Below are positions 34,379-42,908 of a DNA stretch of 64,000 nucleotides, in pieces. Position 1 is the first letter of the stretch. Every line of letters starts with the position of its first letter. Under the pieces are notes generated by a model. It was not told where the DNA came from. It saw nothing but the letters and a program-made list of their open reading frames with translations, and made no database searches. The DNA comes from Streptomyces justiciae (lineage in GTDB: Bacteria > Actinomycetota > Actinomycetes > Streptomycetales > Streptomycetaceae): NCBI RefSeq assembly GCF_015163075.1, contig NZ_JADDXU010000007.1, forward strand, positions 1 through 64,000, read 5' to 3'. Made by a program: the position numbers and the translations under genes.

Positions 34379-35368
34379 CGCCAGCCGTACCAGCTCCTCC
34401 ACCGGCATCGACCCCGGCGCCCGGCGCTCCCGCGCGAAGGTGTTGGCGAGCCGCTGGAGCAGGTCGTTGAGCGGGGTCGGGACGCCGTGCAGGCGGCCCA
34501 ACAGCGCGATCTCGCCGTTGAGGTAGTCGGCCTCGATGGTGCCGGTGCCGCGGTTCAGGGACTGCCAGGAGGAGCCGCCGCCGCGGGGGACGCCGTCGAG
34601 GGGGACGAGGGTGACCTTGTCGCCGCGGGCCGCGCGCTGCTCCTCGGCGTCGGCGTACGCGATGCCGGCGGCGTCGAGCACGGCCGCGCCCTCGGCCCGT
34701 ACGCGTGCGGCGAGCCCTTCCGCGTCCGCCCCGGCCACGGGTCCGCTGACGGCCTCCAGCGCGTTCGCGAGGTTGGCGAGCAGCTTGGCGTACTGCCAGC
34801 GGGCCACGTCCGGCACGACCGGCGCCTCGAAGTGGGACTTCTCCAGGTCGGCGGCGATCAGGCGGGCGGTCTCGTCGGTGCCGTGCGGGTGGCGGCCGAG
34901 GTGGAGGATGCCGGTGAGCGGGGCGCCGGCGGCGCTGACGACGCCGGGTTCGACGAGCGTGCAGGGCAGCCAGACGCAGACGCCGTACACCCTCCGGAAC
35001 GTCCGCAGGGCGAGCCGCTGGCTCTCGACGCCGTTCTGCGCGCAGACCAGCGGCAGCCGCTCGGCGGCTGTGCCCCCACCGGCGACCGGGGTCGGCCCCC
35101 AGGTCCGCAGCGCGGCCTCGCTGTCCTGGGTCTTCACGGCGAGGACGAGCACGTCGTCGGCGCGCAGCTCGCCGAGCTCGGCCGGTCCCCCGACGACGGG
35201 CAGCCGCCGCACGAACTCCCCGTCAGGCACCCGCAGTCGCAGCCCACGCTCACGCAACGCCGCCTGATGTGCCCCCCGAGCCACGAGCACGACCTCGCAC
35301 CCCGCCCCCGCGAGCCGCCCACCGACGACGCCTCCGACCGCTCCTGCTCCGATGATGATGTAGCGCAT
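34346..35368 (-). CDS. 2-dehydropantoate 2-reductase-like protein
   Basis: A 340-residue oxidoreductase of the ketopantoate reductase (PanE/ApbA) family. The Rossmann motif YIIIGAGAVGGVVGGRL is at the N terminus (GxGxxG). VKTQDS and the AQNG motif of the family follow, and the C-terminal helical domain has YAKLLANLANALEAVSG with the catalytic Lys. Many bacteria have several such paralogs, so pantothenate synthesis is possible but not certain. It is divergent from the transglutaminase-like gene by 56 bases. Confidence 0.87.
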   Translation of the reverse strand: MRYIIIGAGAVGGVVGGRLAGAGCEVVLVARGAHQAALRERGLRLRVPDGEFVRRLPVVGGPAELGELRADDVLVLAVKTQDSEAALRTWGPTPVAGGGTAAERLPLVCAQNGVESQRLALRTFRRVYGVCVWLPCTLVEPGVVSAAGAPLTGILHLGRHPHGTDETARLIAADLEKSHFEAPVVPDVARWQYAKLLANLANALEAVSGPVAGADAEGLAARVRAEGAAVLDAAGIAYADAEEQRAARGDKVTLVPLDGVPRGGGSSWQSLNRGTGTIEADYLNGEIALLGRLHGVPTPLNDLLQRLANTFARERRAPGSMPVEELVRLAREEVDQSRSS

Positions 35369-35424
35369 GATCCGAGCCTCGCACAGTTGACCTTGCCCCT
35401 GGGTAAAGGATCAGGGTCACCGGC

Positions 35425-36261
35425 ATGGACGACTACCTGGGACAGACAGTCTTCAGCGACCCGGGCGACCTCGACGCCGGCGCGCTCCCGACAGACCCCG
35501 GCCAACTGGCCGCGCTGGTGCGCGGGTTGATCATCCACCGGCTGGAGGGACCGCGCTTCGGCTACGACATCCCGCGGGACCGCCTGCACGAGGACGCCGA
35601 GTCGCGGTACGTCACCGAGATCCTCCGCATCCTGCGGGAGCGCCGGGACGTGCCGCTCACCGAGGCGCGGTCGCCGAGGGAGCGGTTCGTGGGCACATGC
35701 CGGGACTTCTCCCTGCTGCTGTGCTCGCTGCTGCGGGCCACGGGCACGCCCGCCCGCATCCGCGGCGGCTTCGCGACCTACTTCGTGGCGGACTTCCTGG
35801 AGGACCACTGGGTCACCGAGTACCGGCTGCCGGACGGGAGTTGGCGGCTGGCGGACCCGCAGGTGCTGCATCCGTCGTACGCGCCGCCGTTCGACCCGCT
35901 GGACGTGCCGCGGGACCGTTTCCTGGTGGCGGCGGACGTCTGGCGGGGCTGCCGGGAGGGGCGGATCGATCCCGCGCGGTGCGGATTCCACTCGGTCGAC
36001 CGGCTGCGGGGGCTGTGGCTGGTCCGCGCGCGTCTCCTCCAGGACCTGGCCGCACTCTCCGGGGTGGAACCGCTCCCCTGGGACGGCTGGGGTCCCCGCC
36101 AGATCCTGGACGACGCGAGTCTCACCGACGCGGACCTCGCCCGCACCGACACGCTGGCGCGGGACGGGGGGCCGGTGTCCGTGCCGGACGCGATCACCTC
36201 GTACACCACCTATGACGGCATACGGCAGATCACTCTGCGGCGGTCATCTCCACCAGCTTGA
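35425..36261 (+). CDS. Transglutaminase-fold (papain-like) protein
   Basis: A 278-residue protein of the bacterial transglutaminase-like superfamily. The catalytic triad is visible: Cys in FVGTCRDFSLLLCSLL (about residue 92), His in EDHWVTEYRL (about 131) and Asp in RLADPQ (about 146). No signal peptide, so it is cytoplasmic. Members act as proteases, amidases or peptide-modifying enzymes; the substrate is not deducible. Its 3' end overlaps the convergent DUF1697 gene by 32 bases. Confidence 0.83.
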   Translation: MDDYLGQTVFSDPGDLDAGALPTDPGQLAALVRGLIIHRLEGPRFGYDIPRDRLHEDAESRYVTEILRILRERRDVPLTEARSPRERFVGTCRDFSLLLCSLLRATGTPARIRGGFATYFVADFLEDHWVTEYRLPDGSWRLADPQVLHPSYAPPFDPLDVPRDRFLVAADVWRGCREGRIDPARCGFHSVDRLRGLWLVRARLLQDLAALSGVEPLPWDGWGPRQILDDASLTDADLARTDTLARDGGPVSVPDAITSYTTYDGIRQITLRRSSPPA

Positions 36262-36781
36262 CCACGGTGTTCCAGTTGCGGCTCGTGGCGATCAGGCCCT
36301 TGTTCACGCGGGGCTTGGCGAGTTGTTCGGCGAGTTTGGAGCGGCCCAGGCCGTCCGGGGCGTACAGGTACAGGGCGCGGTCGCCCAGGCGGAACTCCTC
36401 GGGGAGGAACGCCTGTTGGTCGATGGCAGCGAAGCGGGTCGCGTCGACCGGCTCCGAGAAGTAGGTGACGTGGAGTTGTTTCGCCTCCAACTCCGCCGCC
36501 GGGAAGGGGCAGTTGTCGGCGATCGCGGCGAGGTAGGCGTGGTCGCGGACGATGACGTCGACGGAGAAGCCGAAGGTCTTCTCGATCGCGGCGGTGATCT
36601 CGGCCGCCAGGGATTCCTCGTCGCCGTGGTCGGCGGTGAAGACCGCCTGGCCGCTCTGGAGGTAGCTGCGCACCCCTGAGTGTCCGAGGCCCTCCATCAG
36701 GGTGCGCAGTTCGGCCATCGGGACCTTCTTCGCGCCGCCCACGTTGATCCCGCGCAGCAGCGCCGCATACGTCGTCGTCAT
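36230..36781 (-). CDS. DUF1697 protein
   Basis: A 183-residue protein with the DUF1697 signature at the N terminus (YAALLRGINVGGAKKVPM) followed by VRSYLQSGQAVF. The fold is a small ferredoxin-like duplicate of unknown function, widespread in bacteria. It stands alone; regulation is not evident. Confidence 0.88.
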   Translation of the reverse strand: MTTTYAALLRGINVGGAKKVPMAELRTLMEGLGHSGVRSYLQSGQAVFTADHGDEESLAAEITAAIEKTFGFSVDVIVRDHAYLAAIADNCPFPAAELEAKQLHVTYFSEPVDATRFAAIDQQAFLPEEFRLGDRALYLYAPDGLGRSKLAEQLAKPRVNKGLIATSRNWNTVVKLVEMTAAE

Positions 36782-36980
36782 GCGCTCACCATAGGACGAC
36801 GGTGTGTAGTTGTAGGGGGCATACTCCTCCCCAGTGCGGAGACGGCCCTGGTCCGCGAGGACGAGCCGCTCACCTGCACTTCACCGGGGAGCACGACGTG
36901 ATGGGTTTATCCGGCCCATACCTTCGAAACGAAAGGTGGCGGCAGGGGGCCGGCACCGCGGTCGAGGGGGCAAGCCCGTC

Positions 36981-39215
36981 ATGGGGAACGGAGAAACAAG
37001 GGTGCGGGGCCTGGCGGCCCGGGCCGGCGGCTGGAGCGCCCGGCATCGCTGGGCCGCGGTCGGCATCTGGGTGCTGTTCGTGGTCCTGGCCATGGGACTC
37101 GGTTCGGCGGCGGGCCGGGTCGACGTCGACGAGAGCGAGGGTCTGAAGGGCGAGACCCACACCGCCGCGCGGATCGTGAAGGACGCCGGCATCGAGGAGC
37201 CCGCCGGTGAGACGGTCCTGGTGCAGGCGAAGGACGGCGGGCTGAAGGCGACGGACGCCGAGTTCCGCGCCGCGGTCAATGCCGTGGTCCAGGCGGTCGA
37301 TGCGACCGGCAAGGTCACGGACGTCACCTCGCCGTACGACACGGACACCGTCTCCAAGGACGGCCGCAGCGCACTGGTGCAGTTCGACATGAAGGGCGAC
37401 GCGGAGACGGCCGGCGAGCGGGTCGAGCCCGTGCTGGACGCCGTGGCGAAGGTCCAGAAGGACCATGCGGACCTGCGGATCGAGGAGATCGGCGGGGCCA
37501 GCATGCAGAAGACGTTCGACGACGCGTTCGGCGACGACTTCCAGAAGGCCGAGTACTCGGCCGTGCCCGTGGCCCTCGGCATCCTGCTCATCGCGTTCGG
37601 CGCGCTGGTCGCGGCGCTGCTGCCGGTGGCCCTGGCGCTCACGGCGATCATGGCGACGATGGGTCTGATGGGCGTCATCAGCCATGTCATGCCGATGGGC
37701 GACGTCGCCAACTCCGTGATGCTGCTGGTCGGTCTGGCCGTCGGCGTCGACTACTGCCTGTTCTATCTGCGCCGGGAGCGCGAGGAGCGGGAGGCCGGGC
37801 GCGACGCCCAGACCGCGCTGCGGATCGCCGCCGCCACCAGTGGCCGCGCGATCATCGTCTCCGGTGTCACGGTGTGCGTGGCGATGGCGGGCATGCTGTT
37901 CACCGGGATCGCCGACTTCGAGGCGATGGGCCTGGCCTCGCTGATCGTCGTCGCGGTCGCCATGATCGGCTCCATCACGGTGCTGCCCGCGCTGCTGTCC
38001 CTGCTGGGCGAGCGGGTCGAGAAGGGCCGTATCCCGTTCCTGCGGCGCCGCAAGCGCAACGGCAACGGCGAGAGCCGGCTCTGGACGGCCGTCCTCGGCG
38101 CAGTGCTGAAGCGGCCGATGGTCTCCGTCGTCGTCGCGGCCGGCGCACTGCTCGCGATCGCGGCACCCGCGGTCGGCATGAAGACCCAGAACCTCACCCT
38201 GGACCAGGAGTTCGGCGACTCGCTGCCCATCGTGCAGACCTACGACCGCGTCAACGCGGCCTTCCCCGGCGGCTCCGAGCCGGCCGAGGTCATCGTCAAG
38301 GCGGACAACATCAACTCCGCGGACGTGCAGAACGCGCTCGCCGACTTCAAGGAGCAGGCGGTCGCCTCGGGCGCCTCACGCGGCCCGGTCGAGATCAAGC
38401 TGCACCAGAAGCAGAACCTCGCCTTCGTCTACGTCCCGCTGGTCGGCGGCTCCGACCTCGACAAGGCGGGCGCGAGCCTGGAGAAGCTGCGCGACGAGGT
38501 ACGGCCCGCCACGCTCGGCAAGGTTGACGGCCTCGAGGCACCGATCAGCGGTCAGGTCGCCGGGTCGAAGGACTTCAACGACCAGCTGACCGGCGCGGTC
38601 GTCCCGGTCTTCGCCTTCGTGGTGGTCTTCGCCTTCCTGCTGATGCTGCTCTCGTTCCGCTCGCTGACGATCGCGATCACCTCGATCGTGCTGAACCTGC
38701 TGTCGGTGGGTGCCGCGTACGGCATCCTCGTCGCGGTCTTCCAGCACGGCTGGGGCGCGTCCCTGGTGGGCGCGGAGGGCGTCGGCGCGATCATCTCCTG
38801 GCTGCCGCTGTTCCTCTTCGTGATCCTGTTCGGCCTGTCGATGGACTACCACGTGTTCGTCGTCTCGCGCATCCGTGAGGCCCGCCTGAAGGGCCGTACG
38901 ACGAAGGACGCGATCCAGCACGGCGTCGTCACCACGGCCGGGGTCGTCACCAGCGCCGCGGTCATCATGGTCGCCGTGTTCGCGATCTTCGGGACGCTGT
39001 CGATGCAGTCCATGAAGCAGATGGGTGTGGGCCTGGCGACGGCGGTGCTCGTCGACGCGACGATCATCCGGGGTGTGCTGCTCCCCGCGGTCATGGCCCT
39101 GCTCGGCGAGCGCAACTGGTACCTGCCGAAGTGGCTGGACCGGCTGCCCGACCTCACGCACGACGAGGCGGCGGACGTGGTCGCGCACGAGGTGGAGGAG
39201 CCTGCCCGGGTGTAA
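36981..39215 (+). CDS. MMPL-family (RND-type) transporter
   Basis: A 744-residue membrane protein with the RND layout: one N-terminal helix, a large extracytoplasmic domain, five helices, then the same again. MMPL signatures are LLVGLAVGVDYCLFYLRRERE (about residues 248-268) and ILFGLSMDYHVFVVSRIREA (about 615-634). Both contain the Asp-Tyr pair that couples to protons in MmpL proteins. It may export lipids or drugs. The ATG at 36981 follows GAGGGGG; the longer frame upstream has no conserved character. A strong bidirectional hairpin follows. Confidence 0.9.
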   Translation: MGNGETRVRGLAARAGGWSARHRWAAVGIWVLFVVLAMGLGSAAGRVDVDESEGLKGETHTAARIVKDAGIEEPAGETVLVQAKDGGLKATDAEFRAAVNAVVQAVDATGKVTDVTSPYDTDTVSKDGRSALVQFDMKGDAETAGERVEPVLDAVAKVQKDHADLRIEEIGGASMQKTFDDAFGDDFQKAEYSAVPVALGILLIAFGALVAALLPVALALTAIMATMGLMGVISHVMPMGDVANSVMLLVGLAVGVDYCLFYLRREREEREAGRDAQTALRIAAATSGRAIIVSGVTVCVAMAGMLFTGIADFEAMGLASLIVVAVAMIGSITVLPALLSLLGERVEKGRIPFLRRRKRNGNGESRLWTAVLGAVLKRPMVSVVVAAGALLAIAAPAVGMKTQNLTLDQEFGDSLPIVQTYDRVNAAFPGGSEPAEVIVKADNINSADVQNALADFKEQAVASGASRGPVEIKLHQKQNLAFVYVPLVGGSDLDKAGASLEKLRDEVRPATLGKVDGLEAPISGQVAGSKDFNDQLTGAVVPVFAFVVVFAFLLMLLSFRSLTIAITSIVLNLLSVGAAYGILVAVFQHGWGASLVGAEGVGAIISWLPLFLFVILFGLSMDYHVFVVSRIREARLKGRTTKDAIQHGVVTTAGVVTSAAVIMVAVFAIFGTLSMQSMKQMGVGLATAVLVDATIIRGVLLPAVMALLGERNWYLPKWLDRLPDLTHDEAADVVAHEVEEPARV

Positions 39216-39261
39216 CTCCGCCGCAGGAACCTGCCCGGGTGGTGCAACCGCCCGCGGCACG

Positions 39262-39304
39262 GCGCAGGGCCCGTTGGTCACCGGGGAGCCAACGGGCCCT
39301 GCGC
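39262..39304. terminator. Strong bidirectional hairpin terminator
   Basis: 16-base arms at 39262-39277 and 39289-39304 are perfectly complementary around an 11-base loop. It sits between the convergent MMPL and glycosyltransferase genes and should stop transcription from both sides. Confidence 0.85.
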
Positions 39305-39346
39305 GTTCTGCTGTCGGGCTTTGTCGGGCGGGCAGTTCGGCTTCCG

Positions 39347-40543
39347 CTATCGGGCGGGCAGTTCGGCCTCGATGAGGTCGGCTGCCCGCTGCGTGCCGCC
39401 CTCCTCCGCCATCCCGGCCTGGATGTCCTTCAGCCGCCGGGCCACCTCGGGGTCGTCGACGAGCGCGAGGGCGGTGGCCCTGAGGGTCTCGGCGGTGGCC
39501 TCCTCGGTGGGGACGTGCCGGGCCACGCCCAGCGACTGGAGCATGTCCGCGTTGCCGAACTGGTCCACGGCCTGCGGTACGGCGATCATCGGCGTGCCGG
39601 TCGCGAGGCCCTCCTGGCTGCCGCCGGCGCCCGCGTGGGTGACGAACAGGTCGGCCTGCCGCAGCACCGCCAACTGCGGGACCCACGAGGACACTTCGAC
39701 GTTCGCCGGAATGTCCCCCAGCTCGGCCGGGTCCACGCTCGCGCCGATCTGGAGCACCAGATGCCAGCCGGGCAGCTCGCCGAAGGCCTTCACGCACTCC
39801 CGGTAGAAGCCGGGCTGTTTGGTGAAGGCCGACCCGAGCGACACGAGCACGACCTTGTCCGTGCCGACGGGCCGCCGCCACTCCCCCTCGGCGCTGCGGT
39901 CGCCCTGACAGGCGCCGACGAAGGAGTGCACGCGCTCGTCGACCCGGTCGGCATGGGGCTGAAGGGCCTTGGGGATGAGGACGATCGACCGGTCGGGCCG
40001 CCCGGCGAACAGGTCGGGATGCCGGGTGATCCCGTTCTCCTCCAGCCAGCCCTGGAAGCGGGCGTAGTACGCCTGTCCCCTCTCGGTCTTCTTCGGCTCC
40101 GCCCACATCGGCTCGGCGACCTCCTGCTCGTAGCCCTCCCAGGCCACGAGGTTCGGTGAGAGCGAGATCGCGGGCACGCCCCAGCGGTGGGCGAGGACGC
40201 GGGCCGGGTAGGAGGTGATGTCGTGCAGGACGAGGTCCGGTTCGTCGCCCTCGTACGCCTCGATCAGCTGCGGCAGCGCCTGGATGGCGTCGGCGAGGAA
40301 CGGTTCGACGTTGTCGAGGAGGGTGCTGCCCCATTCCTCCGGGTCGGCGCCGGGCCCGGGCAGGGTGGAGTTCCAGAGCCTGGGCTCGGCGCCGGTCGCG
40401 GCGACCTTCTCCGCGAACACCGGCGGGATCGCGTACGTCACCCGGTGGCCGCGTGCGACGAGCTCGCGGATGACGTCGAGGCTCGGGTTCACATGGCCGT
40501 GGGCGGCGATGGAGAACATGGCGATGTGTGCGGGAGTGGTCAT
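39347..40543 (-). CDS. mgt: Macrolide glycosyltransferase (Mgt/OleD-like)
   Basis: A 398-residue GT-B enzyme that inactivates macrolides by adding glucose from UDP-glucose. The N-terminal AAHGHVNPSLDV has the catalytic His (about residue 14). The donor-binding motif is THAGAGGSQEGLATGTPMIA (about residues 294-313), followed by VPQAVDQFGN. Order and partner match the S. lividans lrm-mgt pair: the gene follows an erm-type methyltransferase on the same strand after a 41-base gap. Closest to Streptomyces Mgt/OleD by eye. Confidence 0.92.
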   Translation of the reverse strand: MTTPAHIAMFSIAAHGHVNPSLDVIRELVARGHRVTYAIPPVFAEKVAATGAEPRLWNSTLPGPGADPEEWGSTLLDNVEPFLADAIQALPQLIEAYEGDEPDLVLHDITSYPARVLAHRWGVPAISLSPNLVAWEGYEQEVAEPMWAEPKKTERGQAYYARFQGWLEENGITRHPDLFAGRPDRSIVLIPKALQPHADRVDERVHSFVGACQGDRSAEGEWRRPVGTDKVVLVSLGSAFTKQPGFYRECVKAFGELPGWHLVLQIGASVDPAELGDIPANVEVSSWVPQLAVLRQADLFVTHAGAGGSQEGLATGTPMIAVPQAVDQFGNADMLQSLGVARHVPTEEATAETLRATALALVDDPEVARRLKDIQAGMAEEGGTQRAADLIEAELPAR

Positions 40544-40562
40544 GCCGTCGAGGCTAAACGAG

Positions 40563-40576
40563 ACGAGACGTCTCGT
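40563..40576. promoter_or_regulatory. 14-bp perfect palindrome between erm and mgt
   Basis: ACGAGACGTCTCGT is a perfect palindrome in the 41-base gap between the erm stop and the mgt start. It looks like a TetR-type operator, but no TetR gene is in the neighbourhood. Confidence 0.55.
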
Positions 40577-40584
40577 ACAACTTA

Positions 40585-41376
40585 TTAAGACGCGGCATCT
40601 TGTTCAAGACGCGCGTGAAGCCACAGCCACTGCGCAGGGGCCACCTCCCCGACCAGGGCCTGCCGGTCCAGGCCCGCCGCCCGGAACGCCGCGTCGACCC
40701 GACGCCGCGGGTACGCGCCGCGCAGCGAGGCGTGGAGGCTGCCGCCGACCCCGGAGAAGCCGAGCTCGACCAGCCGGCACCAGCTCGCGTACCCGGCGCG
40801 GTCGAGGAGCGGTGAGCGACGGCGCTCGATGCGCACGATCCCGGCGTCGACGCGCGGCCGGGGGCTGAACCTGCTCCGGTCCACGCGCCCGGCCAACCGC
40901 CACTCGTGACGCGGCCAGCTGCGGACCGTCAGCAGCGTCCAACTCCCGTAGTCCCCCGCGCGTTTGCGGGCGTACTCCAGCTGGGTGAGCAGCGTGGCGT
41001 CGGTGAGATGCGGGGCGCGCAGACACCAGTCGACGATGTCGGCGGTACGGGAGAACGGGACGTTGCCCGCGACGGAGAACGGGGTGCGGGGTGCTGAGGC
41101 GGCGAGGAAGTCGCCGTGGACGACCCGCACTTGAGGTGTCCGTGCGAAGCGGGCGCGCAGCCCTGGCAGCAGGCGGGGGTCGATCTCGTAGGCGCGCAGT
41201 TCCTGACAGCGCGGGGCGAGCGCGGCGGTCAACGCGCCTTTCCCAGCGCCCACTTCGAGCAGGAGAGAGGTCTTGCCGGGCTGCGGTACGGCGAGTCGGG
41301 CGAGGTGATCGACGGTGGCGCGGTCGGTGAGGAAGTTCTGCGAGAGCGCGCGGGAGACACGCGTGGGGCGGGCCAT
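40585..41376 (-). CDS. 23S rRNA (A2058) N6-methyltransferase, Erm family
   Basis: A 263-residue rRNA methyltransferase giving resistance to macrolides and lincosamides by methylating A2058. The SAM motif is LLLEVGAGKGALTAAL (about residues 38-53). The catalytic motif is NVPFSRTADIVDWCL (about 104-118), and LSQNFLTDRATV at the N terminus is typical of KsgA/Erm proteins. Linkage to mgt points to the lrm = erm(O) type of S. lividans, which monomethylates. The ATG at 41376 follows AAGGA (41386-41390). Control by the leader and attenuator upstream is likely. Confidence 0.93.
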   Translation of the reverse strand: MARPTRVSRALSQNFLTDRATVDHLARLAVPQPGKTSLLLEVGAGKGALTAALAPRCQELRAYEIDPRLLPGLRARFARTPQVRVVHGDFLAASAPRTPFSVAGNVPFSRTADIVDWCLRAPHLTDATLLTQLEYARKRAGDYGSWTLLTVRSWPRHEWRLAGRVDRSRFSPRPRVDAGIVRIERRRSPLLDRAGYASWCRLVELGFSGVGGSLHASLRGAYPRRRVDAAFRAAGLDRQALVGEVAPAQWLWLHARLEQDAAS

Positions 41377-41389
41377 GGCCTGTGGTCCT

Positions 41390-41505
41390 TGTCTTCCGGG
41401 AAAAGGGAGATGGGCAGCCGAAGGCCCTGACCGGAAGACAGAGAGAAAAGGCGAGGGTGGGTCACCGCCGCGTCAGCGGATGCCGCTCCTCGGGCCGGTC
41501 AGGGC
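41390..41505 (-). promoter_or_regulatory. Candidate erm attenuator with two exclusive stems
   Basis: On the minus strand, GCCCTGACCGG (41505-41495, inside the leader ORF) can pair 11 of 11 with CCGGTCAGGGC (41434-41424). Alternatively TGTCTTCCGG (41440-41431) pairs 10 of 10 with CCGGAAGACA (41399-41390), which abuts the erm ribosome site AAGGA. The two stems share CCGG at 41434-41431, so they exclude each other. This is the layout of an Erm attenuator. Confidence 0.75.
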
Positions 41506-41586
41506 TCCGAGGCGGCGACGCATCCGGATGGAGTACGTGCAGCCCCGGCCGTGACCGGTGAAGGTGATCGCGTTGCAGGCTCCCAC
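41473..41586 (-). CDS. Candidate erm leader peptide (37 residues)
   Basis: GTG at 41586 to TGA at 41475-41473. The predicted transcript start lies within a few bases of this GTG and no ribosome site precedes it, suggesting a leaderless mRNA. The end of the peptide reads MRRRLGALTGPRSGIR; an in-frame ATG at 41523 would give only these 16 residues. It resembles other erm leaders in being short and Arg-rich, with coding bases that pair with downstream sequence. Ribosome stalling in presence of macrolide is inferred. Confidence 0.6.
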   Translation of the reverse strand: MGACNAITFTGHGRGCTYSIRMRRRLGALTGPRSGIR

Positions 41587-41593
41587 GGACGGC

Positions 41594-41623
41594 ACGCTAG
41601 GCGCGGTCCGCGGGAGCCGACAA
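41594..41623 (-). promoter_or_regulatory. Candidate erm promoter
   Basis: Minus strand -35 TTGTCG (41623-41618) and -10 TAGCGT (41599-41594), 18-base spacer. Expected start near 41587, at the leader GTG. It lies just after the stop of the upstream ABC lipoprotein gene, so the resistance genes have their own promoter. Confidence 0.6.
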
Positions 41624-41633
41624 CCGAATTACG

Positions 41634-42908
41634 TCAGCGCTGGTAGCGGGCGAGGACCAGGTTGCCGTCCTTCTCCAGGCGTTCGCGCAGCTCGTCGAGG
41701 CCGATCGCGCCGCTGTAGTACTCCTGGAACGCCGGGGTGGCGACCTTGTCCTTCCACTCGGGGTACCCGCGTACGGACTGGGCGGGCGCCGAGCGGAGGT
41801 GGGCGGCGAGGGCGGTGCCGGTGGCCCAGCCGTTCTCGGTGGTGTGCAGGGCCGGGTCCTTCAGGGCCTGGGTGCCGGTGGGGAGCATCCAGTCGCCGAG
41901 CGCGAGGCGCACCATGTTCTTCGGCTGGAGCAGGAAGTCGACGAACTCGACGGCCTCCTTCTGGTGCGGGCTGTCCTCGGCGACGGACAGCGTCTGCGGG
42001 CTGACGCCCTGACTGAGTCCGTCGGCGCCGGCCGGGGCGGGCAGCACCTGCCACTCGAAGCCCTTCGGTGCCTGCTGCGCGATCTGCTGGCGGTAGGAGA
42101 AGCCGAGCGGGACCATCGCGTACTTGCCGCCGAAGAAGCCGGGCAGGGTGTCGGAGCCGCCGCTGCCGAGGGTGGTGGGTGAGGCGCTGTGGTCGGTGTT
42201 CGCCTGGTCGTGGATCGTGCGCGGGACGACCTCGTCGCCCTCGCCGAACCGGATGGTCACCTTGCCGTCGGCGCCCCGGTGGAAGAGCTGTCCGCCCGCC
42301 GACAGGGACAGGTTGAGGGTGGCCGAGACGGGTTCCTTGAGGGGCCAGGCGACGCCGTACTTCCCGTCGCCGCTGAGCTCCTCGGTGATCCGCCGGAACT
42401 CGGGCCAGCTCCAGGGCTGGTCCGGCGTGGGGACGCGCACGCCGGACTCCTTCAGCCACTTCGCGTTGGCGATGAGGACCCGTGGCTCCTGGAGGAACGG
42501 CACTCCGTAGATGCCGTCCCCGAAGGTCGTCGTCTCCCAACTGCGGTGCGGGATGTCGGACTTGAGCCGGGCGGGCAGCAGGTCGGTCAGGTCGGCGAGA
42601 TAGCCGCCGTAGGCGAAGTCCGCGAGGTCGTCGGAGGCGTCGTGGATGATGTCGGGGGCCTCGCCGCCCTCGAAGGAGGTGAGCAGCTGGTCGTGGACGC
42701 TGTCCCAACTGCCCTGTACGTACTCGACCTTGACGTCCGGGTGGGTCGCGTTCCACTCCTTCACCAGCTGCTTGTTGGCGGCGACGGACTCCTCCTGCCA
42801 GGCCAGGGACTGGAAGCGGAGGGTGACGGTGCCGTCGTCGGAGGTTCCCCCGCCGCCGGTGCAGGCCGTCAGCAGGAGCAACAGGACCAGGATCGCTTTC
42901 GTCCGCAT
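41634..42908 (-). CDS. Extracellular sugar-binding lipoprotein (CUT1 ABC importer)
   Basis: A 424-residue substrate-binding protein. The short signal peptide ends in the lipobox LLTAC (Cys near residue 16) followed by a Gly/Ser/Asp linker. The mature region has the family-1 solute-binding pattern (EAPDIIHDASDDLADFAYGG, EPRVLIANAKWLKESGV). It is the last gene of a three-gene operon with two permeases; its start overlaps the preceding stop by one base on the minus strand. Substrate unknown; no enzyme or regulator gene accompanies the operon. Confidence 0.9.
   Translation of the reverse strand: MRTKAILVLLLLLTACTGGGGTSDDGTVTLRFQSLAWQEESVAANKQLVKEWNATHPDVKVEYVQGSWDSVHDQLLTSFEGGEAPDIIHDASDDLADFAYGGYLADLTDLLPARLKSDIPHRSWETTTFGDGIYGVPFLQEPRVLIANAKWLKESGVRVPTPDQPWSWPEFRRITEELSGDGKYGVAWPLKEPVSATLNLSLSAGGQLFHRGADGKVTIRFGEGDEVVPRTIHDQANTDHSASPTTLGSGGSDTLPGFFGGKYAMVPLGFSYRQQIAQQAPKGFEWQVLPAPAGADGLSQGVSPQTLSVAEDSPHQKEAVEFVDFLLQPKNMVRLALGDWMLPTGTQALKDPALHTTENGWATGTALAAHLRSAPAQSVRGYPEWKDKVATPAFQEYYSGAIGLDELRERLEKDGNLVLARYQR

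Noticed and set aside
38376..40334. A 652-codon minus-strand frame over the MMPL and mgt genes
   Set aside because: It is a shadow of MMPL (antisense) and mgt (wrong frame); the real genes have clear motifs and it would read through the terminator at 39262.
39347..41586. Macrolide biosynthetic cluster
   Set aside because: Only resistance genes (erm, mgt) are present; no polyketide synthase or sugar biosynthesis genes occur in the window.
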